A stretch of DNA of 64,000 nucleotides, from NCBI GenBank assembly GCA_038184435.1, contig CP116227.1, positions 1,579,501-1,643,500 on the forward strand, written 5' to 3'. Positions 43,180 to 52,177 of this stretch are shown here, piece by piece. How positions within the stretch are numbered: the first letter of the stretch is position 1; each line of letters opens with the position of its first letter. Made by a program: the position numbers and the translations under genes. A model generated the notes under the pieces. That model made no database searches and was not told the DNA's origin. It was given only the letters and a program-made list of their open reading frames with translations. This stretch comes from Nocardioides alkalitolerans. Its GTDB lineage: Bacteria; Actinomycetota; Actinomycetes; Propionibacteriales; Nocardioidaceae.

Positions 43180-45708
43180 ATGGCCCGTCGCACCACCACC
43201 CCGCCGCCCGACGACATCGAGGAGCACATCCTCGACATCGACGTCTCGGACGAGATGCGCACCTCGTTCCTGGAGTACGCCTACTCGGTCATCTACTCCC
43301 GCGCCCTGCCGGACGCCCGCGACGGTCTCAAGCCGGTGCAGCGCCGCATCCTGCACACGATGAACGACATGGGCCTGCGGCCCGACCGCGGCCACGTGAA
43401 GTCGGCCCGCGTCGTCGGCGAGGTGATGGGTCGCCTGCACCCGCACGGCGACGGGGCGATCTACGACGCCCTCGTCCGCCAGGCGCAGTCCTGGTCGATG
43501 CGGCTGCCGATGATCGACGGTCACGGCAACTTCGGATCCCCCGACGACCCGCCGGCCGCGATGCGCTACACCGAGTGCCGGATGGCGCCCGGCGCCATCG
43601 CCATGACGGCGTCCATCGACGAGGACACGGTCGACTTCCGACCCAACTACGACTCCCGCGAGCTCGAGCCGAGCGTGCTCCCCGCGGCGATCCCGAGCCT
43701 CGTCGTCAACGGCGCGACCGGCATCGCGGTCGGCATGGCGACGAACTGCGCGCCCCACAACCTCGGCGAGACCGTCGCCGCGCTGCGGCACCTCATCAGC
43801 GACCCGTCGGCCGACCTCGAGGCGCTCATGCGCTTCGTCCCCGGCCCCGACCTGCCGACCGGCGGCCGCATCATCGGCCTCGACGGCATCCGCGACGCCT
43901 ACGAGACGGGACGCGGCTCCTTCAAGATGCGCGCCACGACGCGCATCGAGACGATGGGGCGCCGCAAGGGCATCGTCGTCACCGAGCTGCCCTACGGCGT
44001 GGGTACCGAGAAGGTGATGACCCGCATCAAGGACCTGGTGCAGGCGAAGAAGCTGCTGGGCATCGCCGACATCAAGGACCTGACCGACCGCGAGAAGGGC
44101 CTGCACCTCGTCATCGAGGTCAAGAACGGCTTCCACCCCGAAGCGCTGCTCGAGCAGCTCTTCAAGCTGACGCCCCTCGAGGACTCCTTCAGCATCAACG
44201 CCGTCGCCCTCGTGGACGGCCAGCCCCGCACGCTGGGCCTCAAGGAGATGCTGGAGGTCTTCCTCGCCCACCGCTACGACGTCGTGCGGCGCCGCTCGGC
44301 CTTCCGCCGCGGCAAGGCCGCCGACCGGCTCCACCTGGTCGACGGCCTCCTCCTGGCGCTGCTCGACATCGACGAGGTCATCCAGGTCATCCGCACGAGC
44401 GACGACTCGGCCGCCGCCCGCGACCGCCTCATGACGGTCTTCGACCTGTCCGAGGTGCAGACGCAGTACATCCTCGACATGCCCCTGCGCCGCCTGACGC
44501 GCTTCAGCCGTCTCGAGCTGGAGAAGGAGCAGGAGGACCTCCGCCGCACCATCGAGGACCTCGACGCGATCCTCGGCGACGACGCCCGGCTGCGCGCCGT
44601 GGTCTCCGACGAGCTGGCCGAGGTGGCCCGTGAGCACGGCACCCCGCGCCGTACGGTCCTGCTGGAGTCGGCCAACCTCCCGGCCACCGCCGCGGTGCCG
44701 CTCGAGGTCGCGGACGACCCGTGCTGGGTGCTGCTCTCCTCGACCGGGCTCCTGGCACGCACCCGCACGGCCGAGCTGGCCGGCACGAGTGAGGCGGACG
44801 ACGCGGCGCGGGTGCAGCACGACGTCGTCGTCTCCGCGGTCCGCACCACGGCGCGGGACGAGGTCGGCGTCGTGACGACCGCGGGACGCGTGCTGCGGCT
44901 CAGCGTGCTCGACCTGCCCGCGCTGCCCGACACGGCCGCCGACCCCCACCTGGCGGGCGGGCACCCCGTGGCGGAGTTCGTGGCGCTGGAGGGAACGGAG
45001 CGCGTGCTGTGCCTGACGTCGCTGCGCACCGACGGCCCCGGGCTGGCCCTCGGCACCCGGGAGGGCGTGGTGAAGCGCGTCAATCCGGAGGTGCCCAACC
45101 GCGACGACTGGGAGGTCGTGCGTCTCGGCGACGGCGACGAGGTCGTCGGCGCGGTGGAGCTGCGCACCGGGGAGGAGGAGCTCTGCTTCATCACGTCCGA
45201 CGCCCAGCTCCTGCGGTTCCCCGCGAGCGGCGTGCGGCCGCAGGGACGCGCCGGCGGCGGCGTCGCGGGCATCAAGCTCGCGCCCGGTGCCCGCGTCGTG
45301 CACTTCTCGGCCTTCGACCCGGACGGCCCGTCGGGCGGTGCGGCCGATCCCCACGCCCCCGTGGTCGTGACCGTCGGCGGCTCCTCGACCGCCCTGCCCG
45401 GCACCGAGACGGGCACGGCGAAGGTGACGCTCTTCTCCGAGTACCCGGGCAAGGGCCGCGCCACCGGCGGCGTCCGCTGCCACCGCTTCCTCAAGGGCGA
45501 GGACGCCCTGCTCCTCGCCTGGGCCGGCCCGGGCCCCGCCCGCGCGTCCGCCGCGTCCGGCAGCCCCGTGCCGCTGCCGGCGGCCCAGGGCCGCCGCGAC
45601 GGCTCCGGTACGCCGCTGGCCCAGCCCGTCGCGGGCATCGGCTCCCCCGTGCTCGCGCTGCAGCCCGGCTCGAACGGGCCACGTCCGACCTCCGATGTGG
45701 AAGGCTGA
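43180..45708 (+). CDS. parC: DNA topoisomerase IV subunit A
   Basis: An 842-residue type IIA topoisomerase A subunit. The catalytic Tyr is in AAMRYTECRMAP, and the quinolone pocket reads LHPHGDGAIYDALVRQAQ, with Gly where E. coli GyrA has Ser83. The C-terminal domain has only one recognisable, degenerate GyrA-box-like stretch (GVRPQGRAGGGVAGI). Pairing with the GyrB-like subunit gene at 49.4-51.5 kb near sigA, as in Streptomyces, supports ParC over GyrA. Two ATGs are close; the second (MARRTT) has AGGAAAG at a proper distance. Confidence 0.94.
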   Translation: MARRTTTPPPDDIEEHILDIDVSDEMRTSFLEYAYSVIYSRALPDARDGLKPVQRRILHTMNDMGLRPDRGHVKSARVVGEVMGRLHPHGDGAIYDALVRQAQSWSMRLPMIDGHGNFGSPDDPPAAMRYTECRMAPGAIAMTASIDEDTVDFRPNYDSRELEPSVLPAAIPSLVVNGATGIAVGMATNCAPHNLGETVAALRHLISDPSADLEALMRFVPGPDLPTGGRIIGLDGIRDAYETGRGSFKMRATTRIETMGRRKGIVVTELPYGVGTEKVMTRIKDLVQAKKLLGIADIKDLTDREKGLHLVIEVKNGFHPEALLEQLFKLTPLEDSFSINAVALVDGQPRTLGLKEMLEVFLAHRYDVVRRRSAFRRGKAADRLHLVDGLLLALLDIDEVIQVIRTSDDSAAARDRLMTVFDLSEVQTQYILDMPLRRLTRFSRLELEKEQEDLRRTIEDLDAILGDDARLRAVVSDELAEVAREHGTPRRTVLLESANLPATAAVPLEVADDPCWVLLSSTGLLARTRTAELAGTSEADDAARVQHDVVVSAVRTTARDEVGVVTTAGRVLRLSVLDLPALPDTAADPHLAGGHPVAEFVALEGTERVLCLTSLRTDGPGLALGTREGVVKRVNPEVPNRDDWEVVRLGDGDEVVGAVELRTGEEELCFITSDAQLLRFPASGVRPQGRAGGGVAGIKLAPGARVVHFSAFDPDGPSGGAADPHAPVVVTVGGSSTALPGTETGTAKVTLFSEYPGKGRATGGVRCHRFLKGEDALLLAWAGPGPARASAASGSPVPLPAAQGRRDGSGTPLAQPVAGIGSPVLALQPGSNGPRPTSDVEG

Positions 45709-45714
45709 CCGCCC

Positions 45715-46530
45715 ATGGACGCCCCCCTCCCCAGCGACCAGCCCGGCGACGAGCCCGGTCAGAAGCCCGGCGACGAGCCCGGCGGTGACGACGCCACCCG
45801 CCGGCCGAGCCGACGCGGCTGGGTGATCGGCGCGATCATCGTGGTGGCGCTCATCGCCGCCGCACTGGTCCCCACGTTCTTCCTGAACAACAAGGAGCCC
45901 GGCCTCGACCGCCCCGACGCGGCGCCCGAGGACGTGCTCAAGGAGGTCAAGGAGAACTTCGACGCGGCCGAGGGCGTGCGGATCGCGGTGACGAGCGAGG
46001 ACCTGGCCGACGCCGACGCGGCGCTGGTGAGCCTCGACGGCACCGCCGTGCGCCCCGACGGGTTCTCCGGCGAGATGATCGTGCGCGTGCTGGGGCGCGA
46101 CGCCTCGGGCGACATCCTCTCGGTCGACGGCCAGTCCTACGCGCAGGGCTTCGTCATCTTCCCGAGCTGGGCGGAGGTCGACCCCGAGGACTTCAACGCC
46201 CCCGACCCCGGTGCCCTCATCGACCCCGATGACGGCGTCTCCGGCCTGCTGACGGCGACGCAGGACCTCGAGCAGGGCGACACCGAGCGCGTCGGACCCA
46301 ACAACGAGGGCACCGCCACCACCTACACGGGCACGCTCGACGCGTCCGTCGTGCGCCGGATCATCCCCGGCGCGGACGACGGCGACTTCGACGTGACCTA
46401 CCAGGTGGACGACGAGGAGAACCTGCTCTCCGCGCGCCTGACCGGCGTCTTCTACCCGGGCAGCGACGCCATGACCTACGTCATCTCCTTCTCCGACTAC
46501 GGCGAGACGATCGAGATCACCGCGCCGTGA
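45715..46530 (+). CDS. LppX/LprG-like protein with N-terminal membrane anchor
   Basis: A 271-residue protein. Residues 1-33 are cytoplasmic and acidic/Pro-rich with repeated GDEPG, 35-57 form one transmembrane helix, and the rest resembles the LppX/LprAFG fold (LKEVKENFDAAEGVRIAVTSED ... VDGQSYAQGFVIFPSW ... TATTYTGTLDASVV), which holds lipids in mycobacterial LprG. No lipobox cysteine is present; the helix replaces the lipid anchor. It overlaps the next MFS gene by 4 nt, as lprG is linked to the P55 transporter gene in mycobacteria. It starts 6 nt after parC. Confidence 0.82.
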   Translation: MDAPLPSDQPGDEPGQKPGDEPGGDDATRRPSRRGWVIGAIIVVALIAAALVPTFFLNNKEPGLDRPDAAPEDVLKEVKENFDAAEGVRIAVTSEDLADADAALVSLDGTAVRPDGFSGEMIVRVLGRDASGDILSVDGQSYAQGFVIFPSWAEVDPEDFNAPDPGALIDPDDGVSGLLTATQDLEQGDTERVGPNNEGTATTYTGTLDASVVRRIIPGADDGDFDVTYQVDDEENLLSARLTGVFYPGSDAMTYVISFSDYGETIEITAP

Positions 46531-48290
46531 CGCTCCGCCCGGCCGACCGCACCCTCCTCGCGCTCGCCGCGGTCGCCATCGCCATCGCAGCCGCCGACAC
46601 GTACGTCGTCGTGCTCGCCCTGCCCGACATGAGCGCGGCCGCGGGTCTGGACGCGCTCGAGCTGCAGCGCTCCGCGCCCATCATCTCGGGCTTCCTCCTG
46701 GGGTACGTCGCGATGCTCCCCCTGATCGGCCGCGTCGCCGACCTCGAGGGCCGGGTGCCCGTGCTGCTCCTCGCCCTGGCGGTGTTCGCCGCCGGGTCCG
46801 CGGTCACGATGCTCGCCTACGACCTCCCCGGGATGGTCGTCGGCCGCTTCCTGCAGGGCGTCGGCGGCGGGGGGCTCGTGCCCGCGACCATGGCGCTCGT
46901 CGCCGACCTCTACCCGAAGGAGCGGCGGGGGCTGCCGCTCGGCCTGGTCTCGGCGGTGCAGGAGTTCGGCAGCGTGCTCGGACCGGTCGCCGGCGCGCTC
47001 GTGCTCGCCGTCGCGACGTGGCGCGGCATCTTCGCCCTCAACCTGGCGGCCGCGGCGGTCCTCCTCGTCGCCGTGGGGCGTGCGGCCCGGCGGTCCGAGG
47101 TGGTGGACGCGACGGCCTCGGCCCGACGGGCAGCCGGACGCGACGTGGTGTCGTGGCTGCTCCTGGTCGTGCTCGTCGTGGCGGGCGCGCTCAACGCGCT
47201 CCGCCCGCCGGGCATCGTGCGCGACCTGTTCTGGGGCCAGTTCTTCGTGTCCTACGTCGGCACCCACCGCTGGCTGACCCCCGTCGGCCTCGTCGCCGTG
47301 CTGGCGCTCGTCGCCCTCCTGGTGTGGTCGCTCGTCACCCCGCACCCGCTGCTCGACCTCCGTCGCTGGTGGCGCGCCTTCTCGGCCGCCGACCTGCCGG
47401 GCGCCCTGCTGCTGGCGGCGGCGCTCGGCGGCATCGTCCTCGCGTTCGGCACCGGTGACCCCGCCATCCAGGTGTTCTCCCCCGCCGGCCCCTGGTACCT
47501 CCTCGGCTCCGCCGTCGCCGCCGTGCTCTTCGTCGTGCACCTGCGGCGAGCGGCGAACCCCGTCGTGCCCCGCGGGGCCCTGGCGCACCGGAACGCCTGG
47601 GGCGGGCTGCTGGTGAGCTTCTTCGTCGGCTCCGCGCTCATCGCGGCCGTGGTGTCGATCCCGATCTTCGCGGCCCTCACCGTGCACAAGGACTCCCAGG
47701 TGGCGGCGTCCCTCGTGCTGGTGCGGCTGCTCGTCGCGCTGCCGGTCGGCGCCGTGCTCGGCGGCTGGCTGCTGCGGCGCCTGCCCGCGGGCGTCATCGC
47801 GGGCGGCGGCATGCTGCTGGCGGCGGGGGGCTTCGTCTGGATGGCGAGCTGGGACGCCGAGAGCCTGGAGCACCTGGTCTCCACCGTGCCGCTGCTCGTC
47901 ACCGGACTGGGCTTCGGCCTGGCGCTCGCCCCCGTCAACGCGGCCGTGCTGGCCGCGACCGGCGACGACGTGCACGGGCTGGCGTCGGCGATGACCGTCG
48001 TGGCCCGCATGGTCGGGATGCTCGTCGGCATCTCGGCCCTCACCGCCCTGGGCCTCCGGGCGTTCTACGCCGCGCAGCGCGACATCCCCGCTCCCGCCGA
48101 GGTCTGCGGGGACGAGGGCTCCCGCTGCTCGGCGTACATCCGGCTGCAGCTCGACGCCGCCCTCACCCAGGAGCAGTTCATCTTCGCGGGAGCCGCGGTG
48201 TGCGCGCTCGTGGCCGCCGTCCTCGCGCTGGTGCTGCTGCGGGGGTCCGAAACCCGGGAGGTCGGCAACCGCGGGCTGCTCATCGGCTAA
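46527..48290 (+). CDS. P55-like MFS transporter
   Basis: A 587-residue MFS protein with about 14 helices. Helix 1 has AAADTYVVVLALPDMSAAAG; the conserved loop is GRVADLEGRVPVLL. A long periplasmic loop with two cysteines (VCGDEGSRCSAYIRL, near 530) precedes the last helix. With the LprG-like gene upstream it resembles the lprG-P55 operon, which moves triacylglycerides and some drugs across the mycobacterial inner membrane. Role here is inferred. GTG start with a 4-nt overlap. Confidence 0.88.
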   Translation: MTLRPADRTLLALAAVAIAIAAADTYVVVLALPDMSAAAGLDALELQRSAPIISGFLLGYVAMLPLIGRVADLEGRVPVLLLALAVFAAGSAVTMLAYDLPGMVVGRFLQGVGGGGLVPATMALVADLYPKERRGLPLGLVSAVQEFGSVLGPVAGALVLAVATWRGIFALNLAAAAVLLVAVGRAARRSEVVDATASARRAAGRDVVSWLLLVVLVVAGALNALRPPGIVRDLFWGQFFVSYVGTHRWLTPVGLVAVLALVALLVWSLVTPHPLLDLRRWWRAFSAADLPGALLLAAALGGIVLAFGTGDPAIQVFSPAGPWYLLGSAVAAVLFVVHLRRAANPVVPRGALAHRNAWGGLLVSFFVGSALIAAVVSIPIFAALTVHKDSQVAASLVLVRLLVALPVGAVLGGWLLRRLPAGVIAGGGMLLAAGGFVWMASWDAESLEHLVSTVPLLVTGLGFGLALAPVNAAVLAATGDDVHGLASAMTVVARMVGMLVGISALTALGLRAFYAAQRDIPAPAEVCGDEGSRCSAYIRLQLDAALTQEQFIFAGAAVCALVAAVLALVLLRGSETREVGNRGLLIG

Positions 48291-48301
48291 GTTGCGAGGT
48301 T

Positions 48302-48796
48302 GTGAGCGATTTCGACGACCTCCTCGACGCCAACCGTGTATTCGCCGATGACTTCAGCCTGAGCGGGTTCGACGGCATCGCCCACGCGGGCGTCGCCATC
48401 GTGACCTGCATGGACAGCCGGATCGACCCCCTCGCCATGCTCGGCCTCAAGGCGGGTGACGCGAAGATCTTCCGCAACCCGGGCGGCCGGGTCACGCCCC
48501 AGGCCCTCGAGGCCCTCGTGCTGGCCGTGCACCTGCTCAACGTCGACCGCGTGCTGGTCGTCCCCCACACCCGCTGCGCCGTGGCCTCCAACACCGAGGC
48601 CGAGCTGCGCGCGAAGGTGACCGAGTCCGCCGGGGTCGACGCCGCGTGGCAGGGCTTCCCCGTCGTCACCGACCAGCGGGCGACGCTGACCGAGGACGTC
48701 CACAAGGTCACGTCGCACCCGCTCGTGCCGGCCTCGGTCAAGGTCGGCGGCTTCGTCTACGACGTCGACACCGGCCTGCTCGAGCAGGTCGTCTGA
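48302..48796 (+). CDS. Beta-class carbonic anhydrase
   Basis: A 164-residue short beta-carbonic anhydrase interconverting CO2 and bicarbonate. Zinc ligands are Cys36 in VTCMDSRID (with Asp38 and Arg40 dyad), His89 and Cys92 in VPHTRCAV. The length is that of the compact actinobacterial type. The GTG start has a GCGAGG site upstream. It follows the MFS gene by 11 nt and may share its transcript; a GC-rich hairpin follows. Confidence 0.93.
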   Translation: MSDFDDLLDANRVFADDFSLSGFDGIAHAGVAIVTCMDSRIDPLAMLGLKAGDAKIFRNPGGRVTPQALEALVLAVHLLNVDRVLVVPHTRCAVASNTEAELRAKVTESAGVDAAWQGFPVVTDQRATLTEDVHKVTSHPLVPASVKVGGFVYDVDTGLLEQVV

Positions 48797-48805
48797 TCGT
48801 GCACG

Positions 48806-48834
48806 CCGGTCGGGGGCGCCGACCCCCCGGCCGG
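48806..48834. terminator. Hairpin terminator after carbonic anhydrase gene
   Basis: An 11-bp GC stem (48806-48816 with 48824-48834, one wobble) with a 7-nt loop between convergent genes. No U-tract. Confidence 0.6.
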
Positions 48835-48878
48835 TGGCGCGCGTTGCCGACCTCAGGCCGGGCTCGGGCCGAGTCGGA

Positions 48879-49352
48879 TCAGTAGGACCCGTCCACCAGC
48901 GCCCGGTCGCCCAGCGGGGCGTCGAGCTCGACGGTCTCCTCGGCGACGTCGCCCGGCGACGAGCACAGCGTCGGACGGGGCACCTCGCGCACGGTCACGA
49001 CCACCTCGTCGGCGTTCTCCTCGACCGTGGTCTCCCCCGTGCGGGCGCAGGGGCTGCGGTCGAACGTCACGGTGACGGTGCTGCCCTCCACGACGGGGTC
49101 GCGCCACGGCACGGCGTTGCCCTCGTCGTCCCCGGCGAAGGCGTTGCGCACGAGCAGCAGAGCGGCGATCACGCAGACGAGGAAGACCACGAAACCGCCG
49201 AGGAGCACCAACCACTGACGCCGCGACGCACCGAAGCGGTGGTCGTGGCCGTCGTCGAGGTCGTCGCCGTCATCGAGGTCGCCGGGGTTCCTGGGGTCGC
49301 GGTCGTCGTCGAGGATGTCCTCGAACAACGACGTGTCGTCTCGCTCCACCAT
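48879..49352 (-). CDS. Single-pass membrane protein, unknown
   Basis: A 157-residue protein. A strongly acidic N-terminus (residues 1-40, with DDDRDP and DLDDGDDLDDG) precedes one transmembrane helix (about 47-70, WLVLLGGFVVFLVCVIAALLL), then an extracytoplasmic domain of about 85 residues with two cysteines (SPCARTG and PTLCSSPG) that may pair. I do not recognise a family. It stands between carbonic anhydrase (convergent) and parE. Confidence 0.7.
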   Translation of the reverse strand: MVERDDTSLFEDILDDDRDPRNPGDLDDGDDLDDGHDHRFGASRRQWLVLLGGFVVFLVCVIAALLLVRNAFAGDDEGNAVPWRDPVVEGSTVTVTFDRSPCARTGETTVEENADEVVVTVREVPRPTLCSSPGDVAEETVELDAPLGDRALVDGSY

Positions 49353-49440
49353 TGCTCCAGCATCACACAACGCCGCGGTCGGGCCACGCCCGCGACACGG
49401 CGACGGATGCCACACGATCCGTGCGGCCCCCGTCGGGCGC

Positions 49441-51504
49441 CTACGCGTCGATGGCCTCGCGGTCGATGCTGTAGCTGCCCGCCACGATGAACTCCTTGCG
49501 GGGCGCGACGTCGGAGCCCATGAGCAGCTCGAACACCTCACCGGCCATCGCGGCGTCGTCGACGGTGAGCCGCCGGAGCGTACGGCGCCGGGGATCCATC
49601 GTCGTCTCCGCCAGTTGGTCGGCATCCATCTCGCCGAGGCCCTTGTAGCGCTGCACGGGGTCGCGCCACTTCTGGTTGCGCTTCTTCAGCTCGGCGAGCC
49701 TCCGCTGCAGCTCGGCGTCGGAGTACGTGTAGACGTACTTGTCCTGGCCCTTGCGGGGGTTGGAGAGCTCGATGCGGTGCAGCGGCGGCACGGCGGAGAA
49801 CACCCGGCCGGACTCGATGAGCCCCGGCATGTACCGGAAGAACAGCGTCGCGAGCAGGCACCGGATGTGCGCACCGTCGGAGTCGGCGTCGGCCATGAAG
49901 ATGATCCGGCCGTACCGCACCGCGTCGAGGTCGAACGTGCGTCCGCTGCCGGCGCCGACGACCTGGATGATCGAGGCGCACTCGGCGTTCTTCAGCATGT
50001 CGGCCACCGAGGCCTTCTGCACGTTGAGGATCTTGCCCCGGATGGGCAGCAGCGCCTGGAACTCCGAGTTGCGGGCGAGCTTGGCCGTGCCGAGCGCGGA
50101 GTCACCCTCCACGATGAACAGCTCGCTGCGCTCGGTGTCGCCCGAGCGGCAGTCGGCCAGCTTGGCGGGCAGCGCGGACGACTCGAGGGCGTTCTTGCGG
50201 CGCTGGGTCTCCTTGTGCTGGCGGGCCGCGAGCCGCGTCTTCGTCGCCCCGGCCACCTTCTCCATGACCAGGCGGGCCTGTGCCTTCTCCTCGCGCTTGG
50301 TGCTCGTGAGGAACGCGCGGAGCTCGCCGGCCACGACCTTGTTGACCACCGAACGGGCCGCCGGCGTGCCGAGGATCTCCTTCGTCTGCCCCTCGAACTG
50401 GGGCTCGGCGAGACCGACCGTCACGACGGCGGTCAGGCCCTCCAGCACGTCGTCCTTGATCGGGTCGTCGTCGTTGTTCTTCAGCACCTTGCTGGAGCGC
50501 ATGACGTCCTTGAAGACGTCGACCGCGGCGCGCTCGAAGCCCTGCACGTGGGTGCCGCCCTTGGGCGTGGCGATGACGTTGACGTAGGACCGCAGCTCGG
50601 TCTCGTAGCCGTGACCCCACCGGGCGGCGACGTCGACGACGAGCTCGCGCTCGACCTCCTGGGGCGTCATGTGCCCCCGCTCGTCCAGCACCGGCACCGT
50701 CTCCGTGAACCGGCCCGACCCCTGGAGGCGCAGCACGTCGGTCACCGGCTCGTCGTGGGCGAGGAACGCGACGTACTCCGCGATGCCCCCGTCGTAGCGG
50801 AAGACCTCCTCGCGCGGCTCCTCCCCCCGGAGGTCGCGGACGCTGATCTCGAGGCCCGGCACGATGTAGGCCGTCTGCCGGGCCCGCGTGACGAGGTCGT
50901 CGAAGACGAAGGTGGCGTCGCTGGTGAAGATCTGCCGGTCGGGCCAGAACCGCACGCGGGTGCCCGTGCCCGACGTGGCCGTGACGCGGGGGCCCTTGCG
51001 GGTCAGTCCGGAGCGCGGCTCGAACTCGACACCCGGACCGTCGCCGTCGAAGACGCCGGGGACACCGCGGCGGAACGACATCCCCTGGCGGGCCGGGGGG
51101 CGGTCGATGTCGACGTCGAGCCGGGTCGACAGCGCGTTGACGACGGAGGCGCCGACCCCGTGGAGGCCGCCCGACGCCGCGTAGGAACCGCCGCCGAACT
51201 TCCCGCCCGCGTGGAGCTTGGTGTAGACGACCTCGACGCCCGGCAGGCCGGTGCGCGGCTCGACGTCGACCGGGATGCCGCGGCCGTCGTCGTGGACCTC
51301 GACGGACCCGTCGGGGTGCAGCACCACCTCGATGGCGCTCGCGTGGCCACCGAGGGCCTCGTCCACGCCGTTGTCGATGATCTCCCACAGGCAGTGCATG
51401 AGGCCGCGCGTGTCGGTCGACCCGATGTACATCCCCGGCCGTTTGCGCACGGCCTCGAGGCCCTCGAGGACCAGGAGGTTCGCGGCGTTGTAGGTCGTGT
51501 CGAT
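49441..51504 (-). CDS. parE: DNA topoisomerase IV subunit B, unusual start codon
   Basis: A GyrB/ParE subunit of about 687 residues. The GHKL ATPase has NLLVLEGLEAVRKRPGMYIGS, EIIDNGVDEALGG (Mg/ATP Asn), DDGRGIPVD and GLHGVGASVVNAL; the TOPRIM domain has FIVEGDSALG and FMADADSDGAHIR. The frame is closed by TAG at 51562-51564, and between it and GTG at 51450 there is no ATG, GTG or TTG, yet the conserved N-terminus TYNAANLLVLEGLEAV lies upstream of that GTG. GAGGAG (51519-51514) sits 9 nt before an ATC codon (51504-51502), the start adopted here; CTG at 51474 is the alternative. Confidence 0.9.
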   Translation of the reverse strand: MDTTYNAANLLVLEGLEAVRKRPGMYIGSTDTRGLMHCLWEIIDNGVDEALGGHASAIEVVLHPDGSVEVHDDGRGIPVDVEPRTGLPGVEVVYTKLHAGGKFGGGSYAASGGLHGVGASVVNALSTRLDVDIDRPPARQGMSFRRGVPGVFDGDGPGVEFEPRSGLTRKGPRVTATSGTGTRVRFWPDRQIFTSDATFVFDDLVTRARQTAYIVPGLEISVRDLRGEEPREEVFRYDGGIAEYVAFLAHDEPVTDVLRLQGSGRFTETVPVLDERGHMTPQEVERELVVDVAARWGHGYETELRSYVNVIATPKGGTHVQGFERAAVDVFKDVMRSSKVLKNNDDDPIKDDVLEGLTAVVTVGLAEPQFEGQTKEILGTPAARSVVNKVVAGELRAFLTSTKREEKAQARLVMEKVAGATKTRLAARQHKETQRRKNALESSALPAKLADCRSGDTERSELFIVEGDSALGTAKLARNSEFQALLPIRGKILNVQKASVADMLKNAECASIIQVVGAGSGRTFDLDAVRYGRIIFMADADSDGAHIRCLLATLFFRYMPGLIESGRVFSAVPPLHRIELSNPRKGQDKYVYTYSDAELQRRLAELKKRNQKWRDPVQRYKGLGEMDADQLAETTMDPRRRTLRRLTVDDAAMAGEVFELLMGSDVAPRKEFIVAGSYSIDREAIDA

Positions 51505-51841
51505 GGTGGCGATCTCCTCGTGCGACGCGGCGCATCGGTCGACGGCGCCGTGGCCCGCAATCTACCGGCGGGCACGGACGGTTCCGGGGATCGGGCGCGC
51601 GTGGGGCCGGGTGATCTCGACCCACGGGCGGAACTTCTCCCGAAATGCACCGTTGGAGCGGGTGGGAGGACAAGGATGGCAGTGCAGCCGGTCCACCCCC
51701 GACCAATCCAGGAGTGGGGCCGGTCGCGAACGGGTACAGCAGCACATGATGGGATTCGACATGTCATCCCCGCCACAGCACCACGGGAATGTTTTCCCCG
51801 ACGGCTAGGTTGGGCCAGGCACCGAGAGAAAAGAGGCCGAT
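51505..51841. other. Divergent intergenic region between parE and DUF7455 gene
   Basis: 337 nt without a supported gene. The right part (51740-51840) is less GC-rich than its surroundings and holds a -10-like TAGGTT (51806-51811) and an AAAGAGG ribosome site for the plus-strand gene. The left part holds the parE leader with GAGGAG. Short open frames here have no coding character. Confidence 0.6.
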
Positions 51842-52075
51842 GTGACCACTGCAGTTGCCCCCAACACCCCGGCACTGACGGCGTCGGACCGCTGCGACCG
51901 TTGCGGCGCCCAGGCCTACCTGCGTGTCGAGCTCGCCAGCGGCGGCGAGCTCCTGTTCTGCGCCCACCACGCTCGTCAGCACGGCGACGCGCTGCGTTCG
52001 GTGGCCGCGAACGTCCAGGACGAGACGCACAAGCTGGCGTCGACCCCTGGCAACGCGCCGGCAGACGAGCGCTGA
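51842..52075 (+). CDS. DUF7455 family small zinc-ribbon-like protein
   Basis: A 77-residue protein with CDRCGAQAYLRVEL and CAHHARQH, a Cys2/Cys-His pattern that suggests a zinc site. Small proteins of this kind are widely conserved near sigA in actinobacteria, function unknown. The GTG is preceded by AAAGAGG at 5 nt. A strong hairpin follows. Confidence 0.87.
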   Translation: MTTAVAPNTPALTASDRCDRCGAQAYLRVELASGGELLFCAHHARQHGDALRSVAANVQDETHKLASTPGNAPADER

Positions 52076-52120
52076 CCAGCCCCCGCAGCTGCCCGAGCCG
52101 CAGCTGACCCCGACGACCAC

Positions 52121-52158
52121 CACGGCGACCCCGGACCCACAGGTCCGGGGTCGTCGTG
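52121..52158 (+). terminator. Hairpin terminator after DUF7455 gene
   Basis: A 17-bp stem (52121-52137 with 52142-52158), one wobble pair, loop caca. It ends 19 nt before the next gene start, separating two plus-strand transcripts. No U-tract. Confidence 0.75.
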
Positions 52159-52177
52159 CGTCCGGGAGGATGGATCC

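Noticed and set aside
43180..45708. Calling the topoisomerase subunit GyrA
   Set aside because: Its C-terminal domain lacks a full GyrA box and the partner B subunit lies in the same region near sigA, the known place of parC/parE in Streptomyces. A gyrA elsewhere in the genome would confirm this.
49315..52107. Plus-strand frame of 930 codons across parE
   Set aside because: Antisense to a full ParE with ATPase and TOPRIM motifs; no domain of its own.
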